Below, piece by piece: positions 32,127 through 44,625 of a stretch of 64,000 nucleotides of DNA. A program made the translations under genes and the position numbers. How positions within the stretch are numbered: the stretch's first letter is position 1; the number at the start of each line of letters is the position of its first letter. Source of the stretch: Mauremys mutica (taxonomy: Eukaryota > Chordata > Testudines > Geoemydidae); contig NC_059082.1 of assembly GCF_020497125.1 (NCBI RefSeq), forward strand, positions 26,310,965 through 26,374,964, in the 5' to 3' direction. Below the pieces are notes generated by a model that was not told the DNA's origin, did not search any database, and saw nothing but the letters and a program-made list of their open reading frames with translations.

Positions 32127-34439
32127 TGTACCTGAGGACCATGGCCCAGTTTGCTCCCATGAGTCAAAATGGCATCTCCTAGGAGTCAGCAGAAAGAGCC
32201 CAGAAGACTTGCAGTGCTTGTTTGTTCAGTGGAATGCTTTACAAAGGTGAGAGGAGACACTTCAGCTTTGTGCTTCTGTGGTGCAGTGAGCAGGAGATGG
32301 AAGGAATATGTAGCATGCGCCTCCTTCTCCATGGTCCTCACTGGAGTCTCATACAGTTAGTGTAATTTGGGCTAACCTTTTAATAGTGCTCTGTCCACTA
32401 GGCTATACTGCGTCAGAGTACCCTATGAATATTTGTTTGCATCACAAGTGCCTCTTCTTACTTCAAACTCTTGATATAAGGATTAGGAGCCCAGTCATGT
32501 ATGTGTTAAAGTCTACAAAGGTTTTGTTAGTGAGTTCAGTGGAAGTATGATCAGGCCCTAGATTTCCAGGATGTGCACATCATCTCCTTGTTGTCAAGCA
32601 GGTTCTGTTTCCTAAGTATCTTCCTACAGAGCTGTAAAAATAAATAATTAAATTAAAGAAATGACCCACAACAGTTCTCCCCACCCCCAAATTCTTATTA
32701 CAATCCCATTGGAGGAAAGCTAATTTAAAGCAGGTTCAATATCACATATTGCTTGTTTAATAAAACCACTCAGACTCCATGGGATTATCTGTAAGCACGA
32801 TTCTTTGTCTGTTTTACGTTTTCAGGAAAAGTCAGTCTATTAATGCACTGTCAACACAACACATACTGTTAGTAATGTGGGTGGAATGTTCAGCCCTTTG
32901 AGTCCCTTCAGCTAAATGGACTTGAACCCCACACACATATTCCTGTGTAGCGGTGGTGATGACAGAAAAAGATTACACTTCATGTATGTATTTAGTCGAG
33001 AAATGTTGCCCAGAGGCATAATATTTGCAAGCCCAACTTAAAGACCTGATGAAATTAGTTTAATTGTAAGGAAGCTATTTCATATTGTTGTGGCACTGTA
33101 TGTCGTCACATTTGACAAGTACCAGGGCCTAACCTTTTAATTGAAAATTACTTTGGGATTCCTGCCAGACATTACAAACTGAAAATACTAAAACCCCATT
33201 ACTGGGTCACGTAATATAATAGGCACAAAGTCAAATGTCATTATAACAAGCACACTCTATGACTGTGCAGGTGTGAAGCTCTGTGTTGATCATATATTTT
33301 GACTGAAGAATAATTTCCTGAATAGCAATTTGTTGCCTCATTTAATGAAACTGAAGGGTTTCTACAGCAGTTAAAATGCAGTCCTTCCAGAGCTTATTGC
33401 CTTCCGTCAGAAAGATTGATTAGACTGTGTAATGATAGTTCCTTTATTTCTATATGTAGATACATTAAAATGGGTTAATTATTCCCAGTTTAAATAAGTG
33501 TTTTTCCTTGAAACCAGCACTGTTTAATGTAGCTAGCAGCACTTCAAGGAGCAGTGATGTTTTGCTCATTATACATCTGTATTAACAAGGGCATACACTT
33601 TATTTTTAATTCCTGTGAGTCCTCAAGGATAATCAGATTTGGACTCAGCAATAATTTACCAGTGTATTAGCTCTGATCTTCAGCAGTTCACTGTCCATGC
33701 AAGACTGGGTCCATGGGACTTCTGCAGCTGCTGAGAGAAGATTCAGTTTGCAAATAAAGATGAGGTTACAGGGGAAGGAGGAGGGATTTCATTTAGCCCA
33801 ATGAGGGAGTCATAGAAGAAAAGCTGCTCACCATTACTATTTTTTTCTTGCAACCACACTTTCAGAAATGCTCTCTAATTATGTGCCTCCATTCATGTGG
33901 CTCATTGATACCAGGCACAAGGTGACTGAAGTTGGGCAACCAAAACTGGGGGCACACACAATAACTTTTTGGCATGAGTGAACAACCTGGCTAACACAAC
34001 AAAGCCCCCATACTCACCGGAAAGGGGAAGAGCAGAGGAATGCATAAAGTCCAGTAGGGATTTTGCTTTGCTAAGCTAATTAATGGAGAGGGGCTGAATG
34101 TATATTTAAATGGCTAGATGTGTTCTCTGGAAATATCATAGAAAGAATTGGCAGATGTATGGCAAATGTGATTGTCATGCTCTCTGTGTAAGTGACTTGA
34201 AACAGGGCTGGATTAATGGAAGGCTTGATTGAACCACAATCCGAAGTAGAGCCTTGACCAAATTTTTTGGCTGAAACATTTATTTGCCCCAAAAATGCAG
34301 GTGTGGGTCGACTGATACGTTTTGTGAATTTGTGTCAATTTCAGCTAATTGTTTTGGTTGAAAGGAAAAAAAGCAAGTGCTGGACATACTGAAATGTTAC
34401 GTTTTGATTTTGGGGGCTAAAGTCACACAGGGAATTAGG
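32127..34439. other. Non-coding stretch, nothing recognised
   Basis: AT-rich sequence with stops in all frames. I see no repeat family or exon-like sequence here. Confidence 0.5.
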
Positions 34440-34459
34440 CACCCTTAACAAAATGATAA

Positions 34460-34725
34460 AACAGATGCCCCCTTTATGCTCAGTAAGCTAGTGGTTAGTG
34501 TAATCATCTCGGCTGTGGGAGACCCAGGTTCTAATCTCTGCTCCAGTGAATTTTTAGCTATTTATACGAAGTGGAAAAGCTCCAACAAAAGCGTGATAAA
34601 GAGCCACAGTCCAGTAGTGACATATGGGAGGTCTGGGTTCAAATCCCTGCTCCATATCAGGCAGAGGAGAGATTTGATCCCCTGGCTTCCAGGTGAATGC
34701 ACCAACCACTAGGCTATAGGGGTAG
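34460..34725. repeat. tRNA-related SINE sequence with three tRNA-like segments
   Basis: 34480-34545 reads 'gctagtggttagtg...acccaggttctaatctctgc', an A-box-like and B-box-like pair in forward orientation. 34625-34655 carries a perfect B-box type GGTTCAAATCC. 34672-34720, read in reverse, gives 'agcctagtggttggtgc...ggggatcaaatc', a further A/B pair on the minus strand. None folds into a full tRNA by eye. Confidence 0.5.
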
Positions 34726-35079
34726 CACTGCTACATCCTTGTTTTTTCTTGAGCAAAGACTCACCTGGTTTAGGCACTTAGCTCCAGGAAAGGGTTCACA
34801 GCTGTGAATCCCAAATGGAGATAGATGCCTTCCCCAATTCAGAGTCAGGCACCTAATTCTCTGTGAGCGGTGGGGCTTAGGCCACACCCCTCTCCTTGGT
34901 GTTTCCCATTGGCTAGTTTAGGCAGCTCCCCACACAGTGTGCTGCCTTCTGTGAATCCCTTTTTAGGCACCTAATTCACCCTATGCATTGTATGGGGAGC
35001 TTGGGCCCCTAACTCAGGATTGTGTAGGACACCGAAAAGTTAGGCATTGCAATGCCTACAGCCCCTTTGTGAGACTGTC
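34726..35079. other. Non-coding, dispersed-repeat-like
   Basis: It contains 'ggcacctaattc' twice (about 34848 and 34966) and related 'ttaggca' words, suggesting a decayed repeat that I cannot name. Confidence 0.4.
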
Positions 35080-35636
35080 TCCTAGATCAGTGGTTTTCAA
35101 ACTGGGGTGCCCATACCCCGAGGGGTACGTGATAAAAATCCTCAAATAGCGGACAATGCATTTTATTTAGGGAGACATGGCAATCTAATGAACATATAAT
35201 TTCCTTTCAATTACAACTGCAGCAGCATTGGTGTACGTGTCCTCTCTGCTGCATGAGTCAGAGGTTTTCAAACTGTGGGGCGTGCCCCCCTCAGATGGCG
35301 TGGAGGAACATTTTTTGGGGGGGGAGCATTGACAGGTGACTCGTGCTAGTGTTGTCAGGTGGCTTAGCTTGGGCCAGCTGCATCTGGTGTCACTGTTCAC
35401 TCCTCCCCCCCCCCCCCGAATGTTCCTCCGGGCCCCCTAGGGAGCATGCACTCCACAGTTTGAAAACTTCTACAAGCTGTTGCTAAATGGAAAACAGAAA
35501 TCTGAGGGGGCATGTGACCCCGGATCCCCCCCCTCAACACATCACCTCTGTCAATCTCAGATAGAGGTACGTAGTAGACTACATTATTTAGAAAGGGGTG
35601 CGGAGCCTAAGAAGTTTGAAAACCACTGCCCTAGAG
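35080..35636. mobile_element. hAT MITE (35088-35628) with 8-bp near-duplicate flanks
   Basis: The ends are CAGTGGTTTTCAAACTG and, reversed, CAGTGGTTTTCAAACTT. The flanking 8-mers TCCTAGAT (35080-35087) and CCCTAGAG (35629-35636) match at 6 of 8 positions. The interior includes a second pair of similar ends at 35259 and about 35470. No transposase. Confidence 0.75.
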
Positions 35637-36834
35637 CTTTGGATGGATGCACTCTGGTGTGGAGTTGTTTTGTTTTTTAATCAAATTCAAATCAAATGTA
35701 TTTCTTATCCAAATTGCACCATACTGTAGCTATGTTTAAAAAAAATCGATCAGCTATGGAGGAATTCATACTAGCAATAAAACCAATGTGTATAAATAGC
35801 CCATGAGTGGGAAATGACAGGTTGTTTTCCTTTAAATAGGGATTACAAGTTTTGGCATAATGAGATATATTTGCGCAAAACCTAGGGTATGTAAATCCAC
35901 TTGAATTAGCGCTGAAGAAAAAGTTCACATGAATCCTTGCAAACTGCATGTCCTGTGATTTGCACAGGTGCAATATGTGTATGTGATTTCTGTTCTACCA
36001 TGCAGAATATCTCTTAATGAGGGCCTAATTCTACAAATCCTTATTCATACGAGTAGTCTTTACTCACCCAAGTGGTCTCAGTGATATCAGTAAGATTACT
36101 CCTATGAGGTAGCAGAACCAGGCCGTAAATCACATAAAGTCAATTTCCCTTTTAAAATATGAGTGTGATTCTAGTGGCCAAAATAAAAATGGAGAGCTTC
36201 CCACCAACTCTACTTCATTAATAATGTTGGTTTACTCAAAGGTCTGTATATAAATGTATCTGATGACACTACACTCTGCCTTTGTTCCAAAGATTCACAC
36301 ATACAGGGAAACTGACGAAAGTTTATTTTGGAAAAGGAGAAAATCCAAATGATGGATACCATGTGTCAAAATAATCCTTAGTGCATGTTTGCACTTTCAC
36401 ACTCAAGTTTAAATTATGCTTTAGGATCTATGTAGAGGATCAGTTTGGCAAGGAGTTATCCAACAAATTAATGCATTCTGTTGCATGGAGTATAGAATAT
36501 ATCCATTTCACTGAAATGCAGTACGGTATACGTTACATTCAAAGAGCTCTCTTGATCCTAAAAACAGATCATCTGAAAAATCAAGTAATGGAAACATCCC
36601 CTTATGGCCAGGTCTTCCTTTATTCAGTGTTCAGTCTATTTATTCTTGAAGAGAACAGATGACTAAGGCATGTTATTGCAAAGTCTCTTGTTATCTAGAC
36701 GCTCACCATTATGGTATTATTATCACAAATTAATAACCTTTGTTTTATCAAATGGCTTAAAAACATTAATTACGCCTCAGGTGAAGTAGATCTCGCCATT
36801 TAACTTTGTGTGGAAACTGACACAATGAGAGGCT
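35637..36834. other. AT-rich non-coding stretch
   Basis: No gene or repeat is recognised. Confidence 0.4.
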
Positions 36835-36837
36835 AAT

Positions 36838-37060
36838 AGGGCCTAATTATCAGAGATGATGAGCACGTGCAGCCTGTTGTGGGTGCTTGGCACTTAATCA
36901 CATGCTTGCATGCATTCCTGAATAGGGATGGACCCAAGAATGTGGTTAAGTGCTTTTCTGAATTGGGGCCTGTGTGATTTGCCCAAGGTGGTACAGCAAG
37001 TCTATGGCAGAAATGGGAAAAGAGCTTGGAACTCCTGACCAGGCCAGCAAAATGACCAAT
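36838..37060 (+). repeat. Foldback fragment followed by MIR-like 3' end
   Basis: 36838-36970 carries 'gggcctaattatcag...cacttaatcacatgcttgc...ggttaagtgcttttctgaatt', of the foldback family at 14818. 36975-37045 reads 'gatttgcccaaggtggtaca...tctatggcagaaatgggaa', the MIR 3' half. Confidence 0.5.
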
Positions 37061-40000
37061 AAGCCATTGTCTGAGACTAGAGGGAATGAATGGACTTGCT
37101 TTAGATTTTCTTAGTTTTTTTTAATCCAGCTGTTTGGGCATTTTTGCACAGCTGTTAAGTATTTCAGCACACACACATACAAGTATTTCAAAGTGGTAGC
37201 AGAGCAGCTCACCTGCAAAGTGTTCTTTCTGCATGTGGGAATCCATGTGGAGTAGAGACTGCAGTCTCTCTGGTAATAGGGCCTTGCCCTTCACTTACTC
37301 TGAATCTGGTTAATGTTTGCTCAGTCAGCTGGGAATGGAAAGTATCATGTTAATATCATATTGACAATCAAAATCTTTCTTCTGTGGATGCTAACTATTT
37401 ACTGAAGCATTAAACCAGTTTGGTAGAGTTGGGTTTTGTGACTTCATCTTAAAGTAGAAACTCATTGTTCCTGTTGGTCCACGTTGTTACCATGCTGTTA
37501 CCATTTTCCTCCTTAAATAAAAACCTCAAAAAAGACATTAGTGCTGTAAAATAATCGCAGTTTTGCAGCTTAACTCGTAGCAAAAGGAATATTTCAATGG
37601 TGACAGTTCTGGAAAGACTTCAACTTTTAAATACTTACAACAAATAATAAGTAAAACTTTGTGATTAATGTTTCCAGAAGGGACTATTAACATTATCTGT
37701 ACATCTGTTCATGATATAATCTCCAAATGAAAAACATTCATTTGAAAAAAAAATGACAAGTATTATCCAATGTTTCAATGCAGACTTCACTCTATGTGGA
37801 CATCCTTGGTAAGAGTTAACCAACAAATTTTTCATCTGATCACTATTTAGCCAAACCTCAACAGTACTCCTGAGGTTGCTTAAATGTCATTGACGGCTTC
37901 TCATTTTGTTTGCTGAAAAATGTGGTCATTTTAAATTATGCTACATGAAAGAGCTTTCGATTGCATTAAATAAAATTGGCCATCATAGCTGATAAAAATA
38001 CTCAAAGGTAAATCAGGCATAAACGCTGTGAAACAGCATCTTTTAAGTCTCATTGATTTAAATATTGGGAGATTGTATAGTTTGTTTTTGTGACTTTATA
38101 AGTAATTTACAGTAGTCTCACCATATCTTGTGATACATTCAGGAAGACAGAATATGAACTTCTTATAAATTTGTGTTAAACTCACAAAATAATGACCTAT
38201 GTTGATCAGCAGCAATTTGCCAGTGTAAGGCAGAGTCTGCTGAAATTAATACAAGTTACAAAGTGAGAGAAATCCATTGGACTCAGTCTGTGTAACTTGG
38301 ATCTATCTTAAATTAATTTTACTCCGTCTGTGAAAGTTGGTGAGATTCATGTCGTCAGTGCTAAAAGTCACCTTTTTCTTCAGATGCGTAGTATTTTGTG
38401 CTGGCATTAAACTTATACAAATTGGGGTCATGTTAAACATTTTCTTATGATATACAAATTGACATTGACTGATACCATTTATAACTCTCTAGTTTTTCAT
38501 TGCGTGGTCATTTTGTCATTGGTGAGTGCTGTTTGCTTGTCAGCCACTGATTCCCTGTTGTCTTGCATCAGCTGGCACAAAAAATCAGTGACCATATAAC
38601 GGAGTTACTGCCATCATTTATGGATTGCCTTTGATTTTGACAGAACATGCTTTGACTGATGTTTTCTTACTGACAGAATATTCAAATTCTAATAACAACT
38701 CCACTGCCATTCAGATGTAAGAATGAAAGTGACAACCTAAGGTGCCAAACATGAGGAATCGAATGAGGGATACGCAGTGTTAGGCGTTCCTTGCAAATTT
38801 AACACGTGCATGTGATGGAGCTAAAAATGTTATCATAAAAGGTGTCTAGTGTCAACTATTACAAAAACAGATAATTAATCAAAGTGACAGGAGAGAGAAC
38901 AACAGGAAAAACAGGGCAATCAGCGATCTTAATAGACCTACTCACATGCTGAAAGTTAATCACGTGTGTATTGCTAGATTAGGGTCATGCAGCAGGGTAA
39001 TCTATGTATTTGTTAGAAACATTTGAGGTCAGGCAAGCCTTCTTTAACATACAAACATTGCCTGTGAACTGAAAGAATTTCAAGAACTGATCTGGCAACA
39101 CCATTTTTCTGGCCTGTGTGGACAGGTCAGGACTCAACCATTCTTGATCCTAAAATCCAGAAAACTCTGTGCACCAGGTCCAGCACCAACCAGCACAGCT
39201 ATGCATTCTGAAAGAGTTTTCAAGATGAGGACAGTTCTGTAGTGATGGGACCTAAAATACTTGACACACTTTAATCAGCAAATACCTCATTTTGCCAATT
39301 ATTTATTTAAAACTTGAGTTAAAGTTCTGTATCTGGAACCTCAGAGACAGAGTAACACTGATGGTTGCCTCAGAATAGTCATTGTGGTCATCATCTTGTT
39401 AGACAGAAGGTAACTACAGTAGCAATTTAATGTAAGTAGAGGGTTCAGGAAGTCGTATGGCAATAGCCTATGCTCCAAAAGTGTTCTACCTCTTACCATG
39501 CTACCTGAATATTCAGTCTGATAAGGGTGGGTAATATCATGTTAATTGAAGGTTCCCTTTATATGGCGTGTACAGTATACCTGTAAAATGTATTGTCTGA
39601 TTCATGAGAGTAGCACTGAGGGAACTACAGTATGTAAAGTAGTCACCAGATATTGTTACAGACTAAGGCAAAATTCTGTACTCAGATCCTTATAACTGAT
39701 CTAGAATTTGATATTCTGCTCTTTTTAGATGCATGGAAGTCCTGATGGGAATTCTGAGGGAGTTCCATACATGCAGACTGTTGGAACTGAAATCCACAGT
39801 GCAGATATGAGAAAATAATTTTGCCCAGGGTGGCTATTTAGTGGGGGGATCCAAGGTACAATATGAACTATAGCAAGTATTCTCTATGCCGCAATGTGAT
39901 ATTTACCTGTACTACATAACCTTGGTATTCCCAAAATACCATGGTACATTTAACTACGGCTGATGGTGAATAACTTATTCTTAATGGCATGCACTGTAGG

Positions 40001-40140
40001 GAAACAACTATATTATTTGGTTTCTTTAGTGATCCTAAAGAGTCAGGAAACACACACCACACAAAGCCTCGTACACACCTGAGAAGGACAGGTGGAAAGG
40101 TGAAGTAGTTGTGCAGTTTGACAGAGTGGGAATAGTTCTT
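37061..40140. other. Long AT-rich non-coding stretch
   Basis: No gene or mobile element is recognised. Confidence 0.5.
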
Positions 40141-40144
40141 GTCT

Positions 40145-40525
40145 ATCAGGTTACTCTGTCTCCCTTTGCCCCGCTCCGCACATGCCGTGGCTCTATGCAA
40201 CTTCATGCGGCTCCTGGAAGCAGCGGCATGTCCCCCATCCGGCTCCTATGTATAGGGGCAGCCGGGAGGCTCCGCATGCCGCCCCTGCGGCTCCCATTGG
40301 CTGGGACCCTCTGCCCCAGCTCTTATCCCCCTCCCACCCTCCAAAACCCTTGGTCCCAGCCTGGAGCACCCTCCTGCACCCCAAGCCCCTCATCCTCACC
40401 ACAGAGCCTGCACCCCCCTTCTGCACCCCAACACCCAATTTTGTGAGCATTCATGGCCCGCCATACAATTGCCATACCCAGATGTGGCCCTCGGGCCAAA
40501 AAGTTTGCCCACTCCTGGTTTAAAC
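40145..40525. mobile_element. Truncated hAT element, right end
   Basis: A GC-rich block ends 'gatgtggccctcgggcca...ttgcccactcctg' at 40517. Reversed, this starts CAGGAGTGGGCAAACTTTTT, a hAT end common in reptiles. The next 8 bases are GTTTAAAC. No matching left end or 8-mer was found, so the left side is truncated or deleted. Confidence 0.6.
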
Positions 40526-41846
40526 ATTGATTTCTGCTTTAAATAAAATTAATGCTTATTTCTCACATTTTGAATCATAATCTGTGGAGCTAGAATAGAA
40601 CACAGATGTCATTTTTGGCAAATATAGTTTATATACTTGTATATGATATTTTTGTTCTATCACCTTTAAGACTGTGTTGAACAAAAGCTTGGTTTGTGCA
40701 GATATATGGAGTAAACCTCTGAAATACATATTCTTCTGGCTGTGTTGATGAACCAATTGTCTCATTGATCATATGGAAAGGGGTAGTTTACAAGGATGGC
40801 ATATTTATAAGTGAATTAAGAGAGCTGCATACTGTCCATGCATACAGGAAACCTCTTAAGTAGAAATACACAATGTTTCTGTAAATGACGATTGTTCACA
40901 TCATTTGCTGCAGACTTTAAATCATGGTGATTATAAGAATCTCTGCTGATCTACTTGTATCCATTGTCTGATGATGTGGCAAACTGTCATCGTTGCAAAG
41001 GTGATAAGGTTTGTAAATCTCCACTTTTTCTCTTTTATGAGGGAGTATGCCCCAAAATAAAAAATCCTGTCAGAAGAGGAAAACAATAGTTAGTAACCTA
41101 CACCTTGGTTACTGGCCCACTCAGTGCAAATGCATTACTGGCATGTTATGTTCTGTCACTTCATTGCATTCATCCCTTTCTGCCATTATTTAGTAGGGGC
41201 TTGTCCGCAAACTGAGTGCCTACTTGTAGTATGGAACATTTGCATGCTGTGGTCCTTTTCTGTCCTCTTAGTTGTCATATGTAATGGAGGCCCCTATGAC
41301 TCCCTTTTACTGGGCAATTGGTAAATTTTGACACATTATTTTCTCCTGGAGTGAAATTTGGCAAAGAGGCATATGAGATGAATATGACCTTTTCATTACA
41401 GAAGTGGTGGCCCTCTCCAGCAGCATTCAGATTCCCATTCTAAATCCATCTCTGAAACCAGTTTACCATCTTACGTGTAGGCAAAATACTCTTTAAGACT
41501 TGCAAGACTAGCAAACAACCACTGAGCTTCAGATGTGTATTCAGGCTACAATTCTCAGCCAAGAATGTCATAGCTTGTGCTAGGCTTCTTTGCACTCATG
41601 GTTCTAGGATTTACCGTTGCTACTTTGGCTCAGAACGTTGGAAGGAGGGGAAGAAACTCTGTGACCAATATGTAAGGTACGTGTTTGGCTCTAGTGATCT
41701 AGTATTAGTATTTCACCAGCGGGCTTGAGGCATGCAGACAGGGTTCTTGTAAGCAATATTCAACCTGTTAAGGGCTTCTGAAGTTTGTCCCCATGGAACT
41801 ATTTCATGCTCAGAACTATTTCATGGAGCAGGAATATTTCACAAGG
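40526..41846. other. Non-coding stretch, nothing recognised
   Basis: AT-rich sequence with no recognised repeat or exon. Confidence 0.4.
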
Positions 41847-42877
41847 GTGATTGTGATGGTTCTTGGAGCATCCAAGACTGAGTCACATTGTTATGTCCTG
41901 CCTCTGGAGAGAGGGGGGTCTTTCTTAGGGTAGTTCCCTGTCACCACCAGCCTTTTAGCCACTCAAACACTCTCCTCTGGGCTATGCCAGCCTTAACTTC
42001 ACCTTGCAGGTTAACAGTAGGTGCACCTCAGTTGCCGATTCCCTTTGTATTGTCCCCCTGTGATATTCAACCCCTGACACTGGCTACTCACAGCCCAGAT
42101 TCTCTGCACCCAAAGGTGCAGTGTTCCCCAGTATTCCAGTTTTACCTTAAACCACCACTCCTGTAAACCATATAGCACTTGTGAGCACTTGTAATAAAAC
42201 AAAAGTAGGTTTATGTAAAAAATACTGAAGGTGTAACTAGAAACAAGAGAGTGTAGTGGAAAGAAATGGTTACAGTACAAAACATATCATAAACCACAAA
42301 CCTGAGTCCATGCTTATCATTAGTTACCTTTCCTATATAATAAAATAGATTTCCCTCACAAAGTTCACTCCACTGCAGAGCTCGCTGGTATCTCAAGAAG
42401 CAGAACCCAAATATTCATGAAAGTACCCCCTGCTCCACCAAGGGTTTCCTCAGTGAATGTCTGCAGAGTGCTTCTCCTTCCTCTGTGTTACCCTGAAAAC
42501 TGCCTTTTGTTTCTATTCACAGACAGAACAAACCCCTGTCATGCTGAAAAGTTTCTTTTTACCTTTAAGTAGTTTTGATTATTTGTCATTGTTGCTGAGG
42601 GTTTCCCATTAAAAGTCTTAGTATAGCGAAAAGCTAAACAACTGAGCCTTGTATGTACATATACATACCCACAGGATTCAGGAGTGTCTTTGTTCAACTT
42701 GCCTAAGGAACGCCTCACAGTCAACACTGCTATTTATATTCGTGCTGGGGGTAGTGTACGTACTCCACTCGGTGCTGAAAGGAGTGTGCAGTGCATACCT
42801 TTTATCAGGTCTGAGGTGAGAGATGTTTGCAAAGTGCGGGGGGACCCTTTTTCCAGGGGTCTCTGTGTCACAGTGAT
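41847..42877 (-). mobile_element. Solo LTR (41852-42872), endogenous-retrovirus type
   Basis: The 5-bp GTGAT lies at 41847-41851 and again at 42873-42877. The element begins TGTGATGG and ends GTGTCACA, so the termini are TG...CA with short TGTGA/TCACA inverted ends. Nothing internal is left, so recombination between two LTRs is likely. Read on the minus strand, a TATAAATA box falls at about 42735, early in the LTR. On the plus strand there is an AATAAA at about 42191. I favour the minus orientation. Confidence 0.75.
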
Positions 42878-44089
42878 GAAGTCCATTTTGTGGCCTCCCC
42901 CAAATACTTCTGTTGCCCATCTGGAAGAAATATATTGGCTATATTGTTGGAGATTTATGACACATAGCTTTTTCCAATTTAGTATTCAGGAAATATTTAT
43001 AAACATGAAGTAGAGTCACAATAAAAAGCAATTAGCCCTCTTAAAATTGGAACTTCTTCTCAAATGGGTTAAAGTGACACTAGCTAGATATTTCTAAAAA
43101 ATATAGCCTTGAAAGAATCATCCTTAGCTGGCAAAACTTCTTGTCTATAACTCACGATAATTAAGATTTCTCAATTTAATGTAAAAATATTTTTTGAACA
43201 GACATAGAATTTGTGAGAAATTTGTTTTAGAAGTAAATTTTAGCCAGACCTTTAAGGCACTGAGAATAAAGTGCATTTGCTGCTGTAAAGTCTTGCTGAC
43301 CCTGTAAATCAGGGGAAATAAGATTTGGGGGCAAGGGAGAAAAAGCATTTCTGCCTAAAATAGCCTCATATATAAAAAACCTACAGCCTTATTCCTCCTG
43401 TCCAGAAAGCCCCATCCAACAGGAAACTGTCTAGCCTGTGGAAATACATTAAAATAGGCTTTGACCATGTCAGCTTGTGAGACATCATTATGATATCTCT
43501 ACTGGAGGAAAATAGGGGACACTTGTTTGCCAGGGAGATTATGGGAAAGACTGCAGGGTGCCCACGTAAGGGAATGTATTTGGATGCAAGAAGACTTGTG
43601 TGTTTATCAAATCCTCACCTTTCCCTTGTGGAGTTTAAACTCAGTGCTAGAATAAAGTCAGTCTGGAAGCTGTGTTCGTTTGAGACACTTCAGCCGACAG
43701 AGCTCAGGGTACTATTAGAGGAAGACAGAGACAGAGTTGTCTAATAAAGGTTGTGTGACTGTGGAACAACTTTTACTGCAGATGAGGCTTAGCCTGAGTT
43801 TTATACTCCGTATAGCATGTTGCAAGATACATCTCAGGAATATCTGAATACCATAAAAAGCACCGACAACAATTTGCACCTGCAAGATTGTGCCTGTGAC
43901 TACTTGCAAGTGCAAACGCCGAGGTCACTTCCGAAAGCTGGTAGTGTTTGGCAAAAAGATAACATGCAGCCATGTTTGGCAAAAAGATAACCAAAGGGTT
44001 AGGGGGAAGTAACAGTCTCAGATTTGTTAAAGGGCATTAATACCAAGGCTATACTGGAATATTGTATGTGCTACACAAGAGTGTAACAA
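42878..44089. other. Non-coding stretch, nothing certain
   Basis: An 84-codon open stretch at 43490-43744 has no recognisable motif. No repeat is identified. Confidence 0.4.
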
Positions 44090-44340
44090 AGAGCAATGGA
44101 ATGGAAATTCAGAAAAGGCAAATTTTGAGTGAAGATATATGAACATTTTCTTGCAAATGAGATGTATTGGGCTGTGGAATAGACTCCCTCAGAATCTAGT
44201 GGAAGCCCATTTGCTTGTGATTTTTAAAATGAAATTAGACAAAACACTAGAAAATGCTCTGTATGGAACAATGCTAGACTGACCCCACAGAGATGGATTT
44301 TGATGCTCTAATAGGTCTCTTTCCTCTGTGGTTCTAAGAA
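44090..44340 (+). repeat. CR1 LINE 3' region
   Basis: It contains 'gtggaatagactccctcaga', 'aatgaaattagacaaaacac', 'tgtatggaacaatgctagac' and 'ctaataggtctctttcc', in the order of a CR1 3' untranslated region. 5'-truncated. Confidence 0.75.
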
Positions 44341-44444
44341 TTCCTATTCCTCAATGGGGGCATGTTGGGTTACCAATCCATCAGGGCAGCGGAGCGGCAA
44401 ATAGTGAACTACTTTAAAAACCATTATCTTTTTTCCATTGTATT

Positions 44445-44625
44445 ATTATTTATTATTGGTATTACGCTAGCACCACGAGCCCTAGTCATGAACCAGGATC
44501 CCACTGTGCCTTTGGATATATTATGTATATTATTGTTTTATTATTATGTATTAAATCACACTTCGATTTTCAGGATAGGGACTGTCTTTCAATATGTTTG
44601 GAAGGTGCCTAGCACACTTTGAAAC
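44445..44625. repeat. L2-like 3' ends in opposite orientation
   Basis: 44445-44515 is the reverse complement of the end type seen at 23165-23310 ('ttattattggtattacgc...tcatgaaccaggatcccactgtg'). 44575-44625 reads 'atagggactgtctttcaatatg...gtgcctagcacac' in forward orientation. Confidence 0.5.

Noticed and set aside
34480..34545. Functional tRNA gene
   Set aside because: A- and B-box-like words are present, but no acceptor stem or anticodon arm can be paired; SINE-derived is more likely.
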